NCBI GenBank assembly: GCA_014155875.1
Contig: JACEFZ010026854.1
Coordinates: 726,500-790,499 of the forward strand
Reading direction: 5' to 3'
DNA: 64,000 bases
From: Cepaea nemoralis
Taxonomy: Eukaryota; Mollusca; Gastropoda; Stylommatophora; Helicidae
In this document: piece by piece, positions 54,801-64,000 of the stretch
Layout of the letters: the number at the start of each line of letters is the position of its first letter
Position numbering within the stretch: position 1 is the stretch's first letter
Made by a program: the position numbers and the translations under genes
The notes under the pieces: model-generated
What the model was told of the DNA's origin: nothing
Databases searched by the model: none
The model's input: only the letters and a program-made list of their open reading frames with translations

Positions 54801-57639
54801 TAGTTATTAATGTGTGTAATTGATCAGTCCATGGGTTAAGGGATTGATGAATTGATGAGTCTGTCAGGAAGGAGATGTCCGGCTGGACACCTTCTCGATA
54901 CAGTAATCACTACACTGAAAGGGAAGTAGGTGTATATGTTGATTGATGATGGAAGATGAAAAAGGATTGGACTGGCACCAGGCGAAGGATGCTTGACAGA
55001 GTCATACAGTCGACTCTGGTGCTAGGGGTTATTTGTAGCCCAGAAGTGTTACTTGACTGAACAGGTGTGCTATTGCTGTTTCTACCATCATTATGCCTAT
55101 ATATTATAGTGACTAAGTAGATCTATGATGTGATGATTTCATACTCATGTTGGTAGACATGAGGAATGTCTGAGAGGCAGGTGACATGGTGGAGATGCTG
55201 GTAGTCTTTGTTGTAGTTGAGTACTCACACCAACCTCTCCGTGTTTCAGGATCTGTTATTACTATACTGAAGAAGATTCAAGAGCTTCACCATGAGCTCT
55301 ATGGGCCCACTCATTCCAGTGCCTATCCAGAAGTTGATTGAGGCCATACTAGGAGTGGTCGTCTGATTCTGCGAGATCAATGTTGGAAGGAGCTGAGTGC
55401 TGCATATGTCGGTAGGTCTAGGTTAGGACCTCCGTCAAGAGTCCGACGAGTGTCATCCGATCCTGAGAGGATCCAACACTGAAACGTCTGATGATTCTAG
55501 CCAGTGAAGCACTGGTGAAATTCATACTCAGTGTAAACCTTGGTGATTGCAAGGTAGTGAACTTTCAAGTTGAGCAGGGTGATCAGTGTTACCGGTCACC
55601 ATGGCCTGTGTGATATGCTTCTGGCCCGGCTGGGTTATGGGACACCATGTATAATTTGATGCTTAAATAGTGTTTCTACATTGGTTACCTTTATGAAGCC
55701 AACATGTGGTCCAGTGACCTAAGACATTGATTACATCATTGGTGGGAACACCAGAGGGACATGTTTGTTAAGGTAGTGAGCTACCTCAGTCCAACGTGGT
55801 GAACTGTTGACAGTGTATGCTAGGTTGTGATTGATACCCATGTGATCAGGGTAGTTACATGAGACTGTGTGAAGATCTATTGGTCCAAGGACATGGAAAT
55901 AAGGTGAAGTGTTTAGTCACCTGATAGACTTTGCCAGTGACATTGTGTGATCATGTGGAGCAACCGCTCATTGTGTAGGTGACATATCAGTGTGTGGGTC
56001 ACTTATGAGATAGAAGAGTGACCAGGCTCTTGTGTATTTTGATACGGTGCTACCTGTACTTTTTCTGCAAGTGGGAGACCGCTAATGTTCTAGGGTCGGC
56101 CCAGACTTCATCAGGAGTGTGACGAGAGGAATAGTACGACAGCAAGGAAGGATCCTTGTTCATCGGTGCAGTGTCAGTCAGGCAGTGGTACAGCGCTTGA
56201 TCAGCCCGTGATTGGTTCTCTGAGTGAAGAGGGAACTTTGGAAAGGAGTTCCAGTCCACTGGAGGAGCCTGGGTGAGTCGCTACCACGACTGGACAACCG
56301 CACGAGCTATCGTCCGCCTCCATGATGAAGAATACTCATCGGCATCTCTGATCTTGTACATAGTTCTTCTAGTCTGGCTTTCAGCCATCCTTCTCTGTGT
56401 TGTGGTTGACTTAGTTCAGAATTAAATTTTTGTTCTCTTAGCTATGACTTTGTGCAGTGATATGACTGGTGTCTGGTCCGAGCCCCCTTGGGGTAGGGAA
56501 CCCTAGGTGAGGGAGGGGAGGTCCAGCTGTCCCGGCTTGTGTGGGGCCTGGTAGATGTAGAGTGCTATTGAGGTGGTTGGAGCAAAGGCAGGGGATAGTA
56601 TCTATCGTGGCAAACCAGTCCAAGCCCCGGCGGTCTTGTCACACTACTCTAACTAGTTTCCACTAACAGTGCTAATCATCACACTATAGTTTTAACAAGG
56701 CTACAGTCTATATTAATTAGAACTAATATAAGAATAGGTTATACCTTAAATGGCACTACTGCAGTCCTATCAATCATATCTACATCTGCCATGATAGGCA
56801 CGTGTAAAATTAAGTCACTAATTAACACACGGTAGATATTATTTCCACTAAGCACTGCAGTGCCATTGCACTCCGACTAGAGCCACATTTCCAAGTCCCC
56901 CTAGTTGGCCCCAACTCGGGTTTATATGGCAAACTACCAAAGTTGGCCACGTGACGTTATCCTTTATGCCCCCACACAGGTGGCACATTGGCAGATCATC
57001 CCCTGTCACGGGATCCATCCCCCCTCTGGCTCCCTCAATGTTAGATTTGTCATCACTGGTTTAGACATCCAAAACAATCTAGAGAATTACTGTCGAGTTC
57101 CAACAAAGAGTTTCGATACCAAGCTGCCAATCATGGTTTTCCAAACAAGCTTACATTGTGCACGTGACGTTGTTCATGTCCGGCAGGTGTTCCACTGTTT
57201 TCAATAACAAGCCCTCAACTTTCTGTCATGTGGTGACAGTCAAATCCGCCATTCTGTTTGATGTCGAGAAATACCTAATGACATTCTGACCGTTTTCTCC
57301 CTAGTCGGGCACTTCCGACCTGTTGATAAACTGTCAATCTTCTGTTCAGTGGTGACAATCCCAGCCGCCACTTCGCCTGATGTCCGGAACTATAAATGAC
57401 AGACAGGGCTGTTCCATGTACTGAGCCGGGCAAGGCTATGTGATTTTAACTGTTTATGAACTGCCAACTCGGTGTATCCATTCCTTCTCACTCACCACCA
57501 AATGTGTATATGTGCTGCCCCGATGTAACCCGTGCAGCTGTGTTTACTCTGTTAGTACGACTGTTGTGGCCTAGAAAAATTACGCCAAGCAACCGTCGGT
57601 ATTATCATTATCTGGTTAACTCACGGCGATCTCGTGACA
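51837..57639 (-). repeat. Gmr1-like element, 3' LTR (with nested insertion)
   Basis: Outer end tgtcgtg at 51837; inner end ctcgtgaca at 57639. LTR termini are thus TGTC...GACA on either strand, and a polypurine tract abuts 57640. 51837-52520 matches 63278-63959 with about three differences. Without the nested 3.5-kb element and its 5-bp TSD the LTR would be about 2.3 kb. The match to the other LTR stops at 52520, because either the right LTR is broken or this LTR is really only 687 bp. I prefer the former, because of the polypurine tract. Confidence 0.65.
53133..56643. mobile_element. 3.5-kb LTR-like insertion, TG...CA ends, TSD ctact
   Basis: Starts tgtgacgaaacgcc and ends ggcggtcttgtcaca. 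The terminal inverted hexamers are TGTGAC/GTCACA, extending imperfectly (aaacgcc against aagaccgcc). The 5-bp ctact flanks it at 53128-53132 and 56644-56648. No frame over 100 codons and no RT, integrase or internal direct repeats seen. It could be a very long solo LTR or a large non-autonomous LTR element. It carries a (C)15(A)9 tract at 54447-54469. Confidence 0.65.
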
Positions 57640-57653
57640 TAGGCCCCCTCTTA
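57640..57653 (-). other. Polypurine tract of the Gypsy element
   Basis: On the minus strand TAAGAGGGGGCCTA immediately precedes TGTCACG, the proposed 3' LTR start. Its composition and position suit the primer for plus-strand DNA synthesis. Confidence 0.65.
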
Positions 57654-57703
57654 AGAGAGTAGTCCATCTCACTCTTCTCCACCGTGAGTTTAATCCAGAT
57701 GAT

Positions 57704-59230
57704 TCATTCTTCTTCTTCCGGAGCTGGGTGTCTTGACAAGAAGTCCGCTCCAACATTTTCCTTCCCAGGAATGTACTCCACTGTGAAGTTATAGGGTTGA
57801 AGTAACAACGACCACCGCATCAAACGGGCGTTGAGCTTCTGAGAAGTAGCCAGGAACATCAGGGGTTGATGATCCGACTGGACCCGAAACTTAACTCCAT
57901 ACAAATAGGGCTGGAATTTTTGCACTGCCCATACGAGGGACAAGCACTCTCTCTCTCGACGGTTGAGTAATTCCTCTCCGCCTGTAGTAATTTCTTGCTT
58001 GCGTATGCCACAGGTTTCAAAACCGAAGCATCGTCCTTTCCTTCCTGTAACAAAGCGGCTCCAATTCCAATCGCACTCGCATCTGTTCTCAACACAAATT
58101 GTTTGGAAAGGTCACGGAGCTGTAATACAGGTTTGCTGACCAAGGCCTCCTTTAACTGACTATAGGCATTCTCACATTCTGGTGTCCAAATGATTTGGTC
58201 CGGGAATCCCTTTTTCAAGGTTTCCGTCAACGGAGCTCCCAGTTCCGTGAAATGTGGGATAAATTTGTGGTAGAACCCACACAACGAGAGAAAAGATCGC
58301 ACATCCTTCTTCGTTTTTGGCCTTGGTGCATTTCTGATTTTCTCCAGGTTCTTCTCTTCTGGGACAATGTGTCCTGGAGTGATGGTGTGACCTAGAAATT
58401 CCAGAGTCTGGTAACCAATCATGCACTTGGTTGGACGAGCGGTAAGCCCTGCTTCCTTGAGCCTATTAAACACTCTCTCCAAGGATTGTAAGTGGTCATC
58501 CAAGCTGTCACTGGAAATCAGAATATCATCCATGAAAGAGATGATGGAAGGATCCTGTAACGGATCTAGTAAAGTCCTCATCATGCGTGTAAACACACTA
58601 GGTGCATTGCTGAGTCCAAAGGGCATGACCTTGAATTCGTAGTGTCCACTGGGTGTACTGAAAGCTAACAGTGGTCGAATCTCCGGTTTGACTGGTATCT
58701 GATAGTACCCCCGACTCAGATCCACCTTTGAAAAGTACCGAGCGTTATGGAGCCTAGCGAATAACTGAGTTGGATTCGGCAAAGGTTCCACCTGAAACTG
58801 TGTATGACTGTTCAGAAGTCGGTAATCTATACACAACCTGTGTTCTCCACTTGGTTTGCGTAACAAAACTACCCCCGCATTGTATGGGAGATGTGGATGG
58901 TGCAATCACGTCATCCTCCAGCAATTTTTGTATTTCCTCCTCCAGGGCCTTTTCTTTAGAGAATGGCACTGGGTAAACCTTTTGGCGAACAGGCTCCTGT
59001 GTGGTCAAAGTCATCTCGAACTCAACCAACCTCGTTCGTCCTGGTTTATCAGTCAGTATCTCCTTATGAGACTTGAGAACCTGGGTTATCCTTTCCCTCT
59101 CCTGGGCGGTCAGATCAGGGTTCACTTGCACATCCCTATAGGTTTCCTGGTGTTCCAGGGGATATTCCCTGCCCTCGCTGGTTCCCACTTCTGTCTCCAC
59201 TGCAACTGCCATTGCCATGAGGTGAGCTGC
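57704..59230 (-). pseudogene. Gmr1-like pol: RT and RNase H
   Basis: RT-RNase H located downstream of integrase. N-terminal linker LVEFEMTLTTQEPVRQKVYPVPFSKE (59218-58960). RT: VVLLRKPSGEHRLCIDYRLLN, YFSKVDLSRGYYQIPV (first Asp), MPFGLSNAPSVFTRMM, SFMDDILISS (active site DD), EFLGHTITPGHI and FLSLCGFYHKFIP. RNase H: VLRTDASAIGIGAALLQEG (Asp), YSTVERE (Glu), VQSDHQPL (Asp) and NVGADFLSRHP, ending at a stop at 57704. Frame changes lie near 58900 and 57940, so the protein is not continuous. All catalytic acids are retained. Confidence 0.88.
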
Positions 59231-59245
59231 CTTGTCTCCGGGTCT

Positions 59246-60370
59246 CTATTCGTATTTCCGCAAGAGATTGATATGGAAAATCTTCGACTTTCCCCGGATC
59301 CGGATCTGATAGTTGGTTCTGGATATCACCCTTTCCACGGGAAATGGTCCTTGCCAACCTATCTCCAGTTTGTTGTTTCCCGTTGGGAGTAGCAACAAGA
59401 CTTTGTCTCCCACCTCTAGAGATCTTTCTTTAGACCTACGGTTGTAGTAAGCCGCATGTCTTTTCCTGGCCTTTTTCAAGTTTTGATTTGCCAGAGTCCA
59501 TCCCTTGTGGAGTTTTTCTTTCAGTTCCTCCACGTATTTATAGGATGAGATCACTTCTTCTGACGTCCCCTCTTCAGTCCAACACCTCAACATGGCTTCC
59601 ACCGGTCCTTTGATTGGACGACCAAACAGCAACGTAGCGGGTGGTAGTCCTGTTGAGCCATGAGGAACTTCCCGATAGGCAAAAAGGGCTGCTGGGATAT
59701 ATTCATCCCACCTATCAGGTTTTTCCTGCGCTAGTTTCCTGAGCATTGTCATCAACGTGCCGTTGAAACGCTCCACTTGTCCATTGGCTTGAGGGTGGTA
59801 AGGGCTGGTATGTATGTGGTTAGAGTGAAACACCCTAAATACCTCCTCCATGAGTTTTCCACAAAACTGAGATCCATTGTCCGTCAGAATTTGATCCAGG
59901 AAAGCCTAATCTGGTAAAGGCCTCCATCAGTGCGTCCGCCACTCTTTTTCGAGTCAATCGTGGTCAACGGTATAGCCTCACCCCACATTGTACAGCAATC
60001 CACCATTGTGAGTATATACATGTTCCTCTTCCTAGTCCTGGGAAGTGGACCCACGATATCGATGGCTACCCTCTCGAAAGGAGAGTTCATGATGGGCATC
60101 CTCACCCAACACCACCGGTGCTGTCCAGTGTTTCGGTGCCACCCTCTGGCACTCAGGGAATGACTTCACATACCGACGCACATCATCTGTCATTCCCGGC
60201 CAATAGTAGTGGCAGGAAATCCGCTGCATGGTGGCGGCAATACCCATGTGTCCACTAAAGGAGATGGTATGCCCCATATGAAGAATCTGGGACCGGTGAG
60301 CTTTCGGGACGACCAACTGACCGTATAGGTTGTCTCCCCTTCCTGCTCTCCTGTAGAGTATCCTATTCTT
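59246..60370 (-). pseudogene. Gmr1-like pol: integrase, upstream of RT
   Basis: Zinc-binding N-terminus (60300-60160): H and H of the HHCC finger are present, followed by YYWPGMTDDVRRYVKSFPECQ. The first Cys reads Phe here. Core: FERVAIDIVGPLPRTRKRN (Asp 1), TDNGSQF (Asp 2, about 59880, at a frame break) and HPQANGQVERFNGTL (Glu 3). C-terminus: GDKVLLLLPTGNNKLEIGWQGPFPVERVI, a GPY/F-type module. Breaks lie near 60105 and 59884. Its frame ends at 59246 and RT follows within 30 bp, confirming the INT-RT order. Confidence 0.88.
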
Positions 60371-60499
60371 CATGTAGTACTGCCCCCGTCCTGGTGGATC
60401 AGCACTTTTCTGCAGCTTTTTGTAGCAAGGACGTAAAGTATCATCCTCACTCTGGGCAGTTCGTAGCTCCCCCGGCATTGGGTTAGTCACAATTGCGTC

Positions 60500-60870
60500 T
60501 GCCTCTTCCGTTTTCGTCTGAGAGCGAGTCTGCATTGCTCCCATATGAATTGGCTCCCTGGGCATTCCCAGAAAGACATACCGGCGACCTAGGATGACTG
60601 GAAAAATGGGATCGGTCAATACAGCGGCCTTGATGGTGCCGGTGACGTACCTTGAGCGAATCTCCACATTAGCAATGGGCAACTTCATGGTTACAGCACT
60701 CTTCTGTGCAGGCTGTATATCCAAGGTTTCACCTGTGAATTGTTCTGGATGTACCAGATCCGCAGAAATCACGGCCTCCCCGTCCAGTCCTGTGTCGTAT
60801 AAACACTCCACTTGACGACCGTTAACCTCTACCAATTCCACTACAGGTGGTTTTTCCTGGTCTGGAGTCT
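60500..60870 (-). pseudogene. Gmr1-like pol: aspartic protease
   Basis: VECLYDTGLDGEAVIS carries the DTG active site (60787-60795), where DTGA or DSGA is usual. The C-terminal FPVILGRRYV (about 60600) provides the flap-distal 'ILG' motif. It lies in the same 450-codon frame (61384-60032) as the upstream Cys/His knuckle and the downstream integrase finger. Protease, linker and integrase N-terminus are therefore contiguous in one intact frame with no RT between. Confidence 0.85.
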
Positions 60871-61129
60871 CTTCCTCGGCCTCGACCTGTTTCGGTGGGC
60901 TCCACCTTAGGTTTTCCTGTGCACACGACGAATTGAGTGTCTCCTGACTTTCCCCTGCAGTCAATAGCATTTTGCGTGTTTGACTTGCATTGGTTGCACC
61001 ATTTCCCTGTCCTAGATTTTCTATTGTCGGACTTGAATGAGCTCTCCTGGTGGCGAGCTTCCTTGTTGAACTTTGGCATTTTCCGTGACAATCCTCCTTG
61101 GAAGTCACTTGACATGCTGCAAAGTGTGG

Positions 61130-62326
61130 GTTCTTAGCCTTCGATTTGCAGTCCCTCGTATTGTGAGAGGGTGACTTACAAATTGAACACCACTTCTCCG
61201 ACCACGGTCGTTTAGGTGTAGAGCTTTGAAGTGCTCTTGCTTCCCTCCTTCTTCTTCTCTGAACTATCCTCTGATTTTTGCACATAAGGTTCCCACTTTT
61301 TTGTTCCTGAGTTTTTGGCTTTCTTCTTGTCATGTTTCTCTTGACTTTTGGAGTTGGTGGAAAGGTTCTCCCCTGCCTCCCCATGTACCTCGACGAACCG
61401 TTCTGCTAATTTAGTCACGAGGTCAATACGTTCCGCTCCTTGTTCTCCCAGGAACGTCCTGAGAGGTTTAGACATTTGCTTCTTCAGCTGGTCGACCACC
61501 ATGAGCTCTTCCAGACTCTCATAGTCATGTGCGAACCCAGCCAAATCCATCCACTTATGGAGATAAGATTTTAGACGCAAACTGTAGGCGGCAAACAACT
61601 TCCCCAGGTTCTCGTTTCGCTGCTCGAAATTTTTTCCGGTAGGTATGTGACGTAACCTCGAATCGTTTCAGCAGAGCCGTCTTTAACTCGTCATAATTGT
61701 TCTCATCTCCTTGGTGGCAGGCGAGTATAAACCTCGTAACCGGTCCCGCGTAAACCCTGGGATAGCTTAAGATTCCATTTGTTACGCTCCAGACCCATAG
61801 CAACTGACATAGCCTCGAAGCGTTGAAGGTACTTGTCAATCTTCTCTTTGTCCTCCTCGTAGACCGCTAAAGGAAACTTCATAGTATGGTACCCATGTCC
61901 ACCTACTGGTGTTGAGCCTGGGATGGAGGAACCTCCAACTGCTCCCTCCGTTTCTCCATTAGATTGACTCTTCAACTCGAGTTCCCTCATCCGGTACTCG
62001 TGCTCCCTTTTCTGTGCTTCCTGTTCCGCTTCTAATTTCCTAGCTGCTTGCTCAGCTTCAAATTTCCTAGCTGCTTGCTCAGCTTCCAATTTCTTAGCTG
62101 CTTACTCAGCTTCCAATTTCTTAGCTGCTTGCTCAGCTTCCACTTTCTTAGCTGCTTGTTCCAACTCCATCCTTCTCAATTCCAGCTCGGCCTTTCGATC
62201 TTCCCGTTCTGCTTGACGATACTCTCTCTCCACTTCCTGTATGTAATCCGTTAGAGCAGAACTCGCCAATCCCATTTCTTCCCCCTTTGCCTTTAATTCT
62301 AACGTGCTTAGTTTAGGGGTGGCCAT
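61130..62326 (-). pseudogene. Gmr1-like gag with coiled coil and SCAN-like capsid
   Basis: ATG at 62326 (MATPKLSTLELKAKGEEMGL). A charged coiled-coil region follows, with a 9-residue repeat on the theme EAEQAAKKL (27-bp DNA repeat, about 62040-62160). One repeat holds a CAA-to-TAA stop at 62104-62102. The capsid part shows YLQRFEAMSVAMGLERNKWNLKLSQGL, then LKTALLKRFEVTSHTYRKKFR, SLRLKSYLHKWM and LVVDQLKKQMSKPLRTFL, resembling the SCAN domain thought to derive from Gmr1-like gag. A CCHC-like knuckle WCSICKSPSHNTRDC lies at 61195-61150. Frames shift near 61800, 61650 and 61400. Confidence 0.8.
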
Positions 62327-63106
62327 TATACAGAGAGGTAAGCTAGCAGGTCTAGTACAATATAACTGCAAATTACTATACAGATATATGAACAAGTACT
62401 ATAAATCTAAATATTACCACACACAGCACATTCACTCAGTGACAAGAGTAGAATCAGGACCACAGACCTATGCAGACGTGTGAAGTGTGAACAGGTAAGA
62501 TATTTGTCCTAACCCCTATCCACATTCACTCTAGCTGGATTCTCCAAAATGATATCTCCCTCTTATAACTAAACGGGTGTTAGAACACATACCTCAATGG
62601 GTCAACAAGATACAACACACAGGAGATGATAGCCACGAGGAGCCGACACACCGGAAGCTCCCGGCGTCTTCAATCGGCAAGCACATTGTTGCCAGTCGCC
62701 ATGTTGTGTCCAGAGAGACTGCATTTCGCGTGTTGTTTAGAACACAGAATACTCGCTTGTTAAAATTTGCAGAAGCAATTATGATCTATCAACGCAAGCC
62801 AGAATTGTGTAAACAGAAAGACATGTTAGTCAGCTTAAAATTACCGTGGTAGACAATCGACATTACTGTGCGAAATTGTGTATATTTCAACTTGAAGGAT
62901 TTATCTAGTTAATTTCACGTAAGTTGTGTGAGTTCTGCAGTATGTACCTGACGAGATGCAGCGAAATATGCCAGGCAATAAATCGTGCAATCTATTGTTT
63001 GTGTCTTCGTTATTCAAATTCACTACGGGAAAACATTGTTTTAAGGATACCGTGTCAAAAGACCCCGTTGTCAGAAGATCCCCCTGTCAAAGGTTCCTGC
63101 TTGCAG

Positions 63107-63266
63107 GAGATCTCGCTGTCCAAGGATTTCGTTTGCGGGAGATCTCGCTGTCCAAAGATCTCGTTTACGAGAGATCCCGCTGTCCAAAGATCATGTTTAC
63201 GAGAGATCCCGCTGTCCAAAGATCACGTTTACGAGAGATCCCGCTGTCCAAAGATCACGTTTACGA
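63107..63266 (-). repeat. 32-bp tandem repeats in the Gypsy leader
   Basis: Five copies spaced exactly 32 bp (starts at 63107, 63139, 63171, 63203, 63235), each 'gagatcycgctgtccaa' followed by 'agatcacgtttacga'. Similarity increases toward the primer-binding site. They lie between that site and gag. Confidence 0.9.
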
Positions 63267-63273
63267 GCCCCCA
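63263..63273 (-). other. Primer-binding site, tRNA-Pro type
   Basis: Minus strand TGGGGGCTCGT, 4 bases inside the 5' LTR, matches the 11 bases complementary to the 3' end of tRNA-Pro. Beyond this the match to the usual TGGGGGCTCGTCCGGG fails, because the 32-bp leader repeat begins. Confidence 0.75.
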
Positions 63274-63277
63274 ATAA

Positions 63278-63962
63278 TGTCGTGTCCTATTTTACAGTGT
63301 CGTCCCTGGAGTGAAGAGAGCCGACACCCACATTATAATATTTTCCTCCTTTTTAATATTCTGGAGAATCCACCAGCTTCCGTCCAACACACTCCATCAG
63401 CCCGTGGACACCTTTTCCTGTCACTCTCTCACTGTCGTACTATGCTCCCTCTCATAATTCCCCAACGCAACATACTCAACAACTCTTGCTTCTAAAATTA
63501 ATAAAGATTAATTTATTAAAAGAAAAGTGTAACGTATATGAGACGTGTATGCGAAGAAAATGTGTGTGGTGTACTATAACATAAATGTATGTGTCAGCCC
63601 TCAAAGTTCAGGATCATAGTGTACACATCATGGCAAGGATCACACGACATCACAAGACTCATCACAGGGACCTCACCGAAGTCGTGTCCTTCTCTCCAGA
63701 CATGTCCTCCTCCAGGAACTCTGATGACCATGAGATCTGAATCTCATGTACATATATATAATCCGTGGAAAATACTAGTATATTTCCTAAAGCAACTGTT
63801 CCTAATAGTTTATAGAAACTCCGGCTTCATAATTCCGGCGCAGTGAAAACAAACATGGAACACTGTCCTACTAACACGTCTTTTTGTCTCTTGATAAATG
63901 TTCACTAGTTCTCACTATTAAACAGTTAATGTATCTAGAAATAAAATGGCTTGCTTTATCCA
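63278..63962 (-). repeat. Gmr1-like element, 5' LTR segment
   Basis: Matches 51837-52520 at about 99.5%. I see one substitution and two single-base homopolymer differences. The match ends at 63959; the last 40 bases of the window are unrelated to the other LTR, so this LTR is interrupted or truncated here, or is misassembled. Confidence 0.85.
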
Positions 63963-64000
63963 AAACACTTTCGAGGTTTATGTTATACGATCTGATATTC

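Larger units (their letters stand above)
51837..63962 (-). mobile_element. Gmr1-like Ty3/gypsy retrotransposon (INT before RT)
   Basis: Reading the minus strand from right to left: 5' LTR segment (63962-63278, continuing past or broken near 63960), primer-binding site, leader with 32-bp repeats, gag (62326-61130), protease (about 60790), integrase (60370-59246), RT-RNase H (59230-57704), polypurine tract (57653-57640) and 3' LTR (57639-51837, interrupted by a 3.5-kb insertion). Integrase upstream of RT is the defining order of the Gmr1 group of Ty3/gypsy elements. There is no env-like frame and no chromodomain. It is inserted in an I-type LINE. Confidence 0.88.

Noticed and set aside
58770..59392. 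Plus-strand frames of 68-178 codons across Gypsy pol
   Set aside because: Antisense to RT and integrase sequence.
62956..63495. 179- and 117-codon plus-strand frames at 62924-63495
   Set aside because: Antisense to the Gypsy leader and LTR and built largely from the 32-bp repeat.
51837..63962. Endogenous retrovirus
   Set aside because: No envelope-like frame, and the domain order and gag type fit a Gmr1-like retrotransposon.

Overview
This window looks like an invertebrate metazoan chromosome segment made almost entirely of transposable elements. The mix (several RTE-type LINEs, an L2/CR1-type LINE, an RNase H-bearing I-type LINE, hAT, mariner, a Penelope-like fragment and a Gmr1-like Gypsy element) fits a lophotrochozoan, perhaps a mollusc, but the sequence does not prove the phylum. 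I see no bacterial or viral genome organisation. The only host coding sequence I can name is two small exons, in matching splice phase, of an animal haem peroxidase on the minus strand (about 43145-42979 and 40223-40124). Much of 32-49 kb therefore appears to be introns of that gene filled with repeats. A third candidate peroxidase exon (32399-32354) and an unrelated orphan exon (27543-27338) are weak.

Layout. 1-3118: an RTE element on + ('RTE-A' here), split by a minus-strand 'RTE-B' copy with a perfect 12-bp target-site duplication (TSD). 3119-6340: a GAA-tailed short insertion with 13-bp TSDs, a tRNA-like SINE head, a decayed mariner and two RTE-B 3' ends in tandem. 7205-7620: a SINE whose 3' end resembles the I-type LINE of the same window. 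7935-11920: a 40-bp satellite with dimer and trimer higher-order repeats and a palindromic core, interrupted by an I-type LINE. 12900-17720: an RTE-B copy carrying a near full-length RTE-A (14157-17412) with 11-bp TSDs. 17731-24315: a (CTT)n tract, RTE and I-type LINE pieces, a 565-bp tandem duplication and SINE-like repeats. 24330-35005: three decayed hAT transposons, a DDE transposase remnant, an L2 piece and long simple repeats.

34141-40165 is a 3.0-kb tandem duplication (hAT end, 42-bp minisatellite, RT remnant, SINE-like repeat) whose copies differ mainly by single-base indels. Its far boundary falls inside the second peroxidase exon, so false duplication during assembly must be considered. 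41505-42760 is an RTE-like LINE interrupted by a Penelope-like fragment. 43385-49325 is one L2-type LINE whose 3' UTR appears to have been expanded by more than 3 kb of GA, GT and G-rich repeats.

The right end is a four-level nest. An RTE-B fragment (49375-49550) holds an I-type LINE (49551-51836). That LINE holds a Gmr1-like Gypsy element (51837-63962 and beyond), and the Gypsy left LTR holds a 3.5-kb LTR-like element (53133-56643, TSD ctact). The Gypsy element is the most striking feature. Its domain order is gag-protease-integrase-RT-RNase H, so integrase precedes RT as in Ty1/copia although every domain is Ty3/gypsy-like. It uses a tRNA-Pro-type primer site. Its compared LTR segments are about 99.5% identical, yet its frames are broken many times.

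RTE-A, -B, -C and -D are labels local to this annotation. No intact transposon protein was found.
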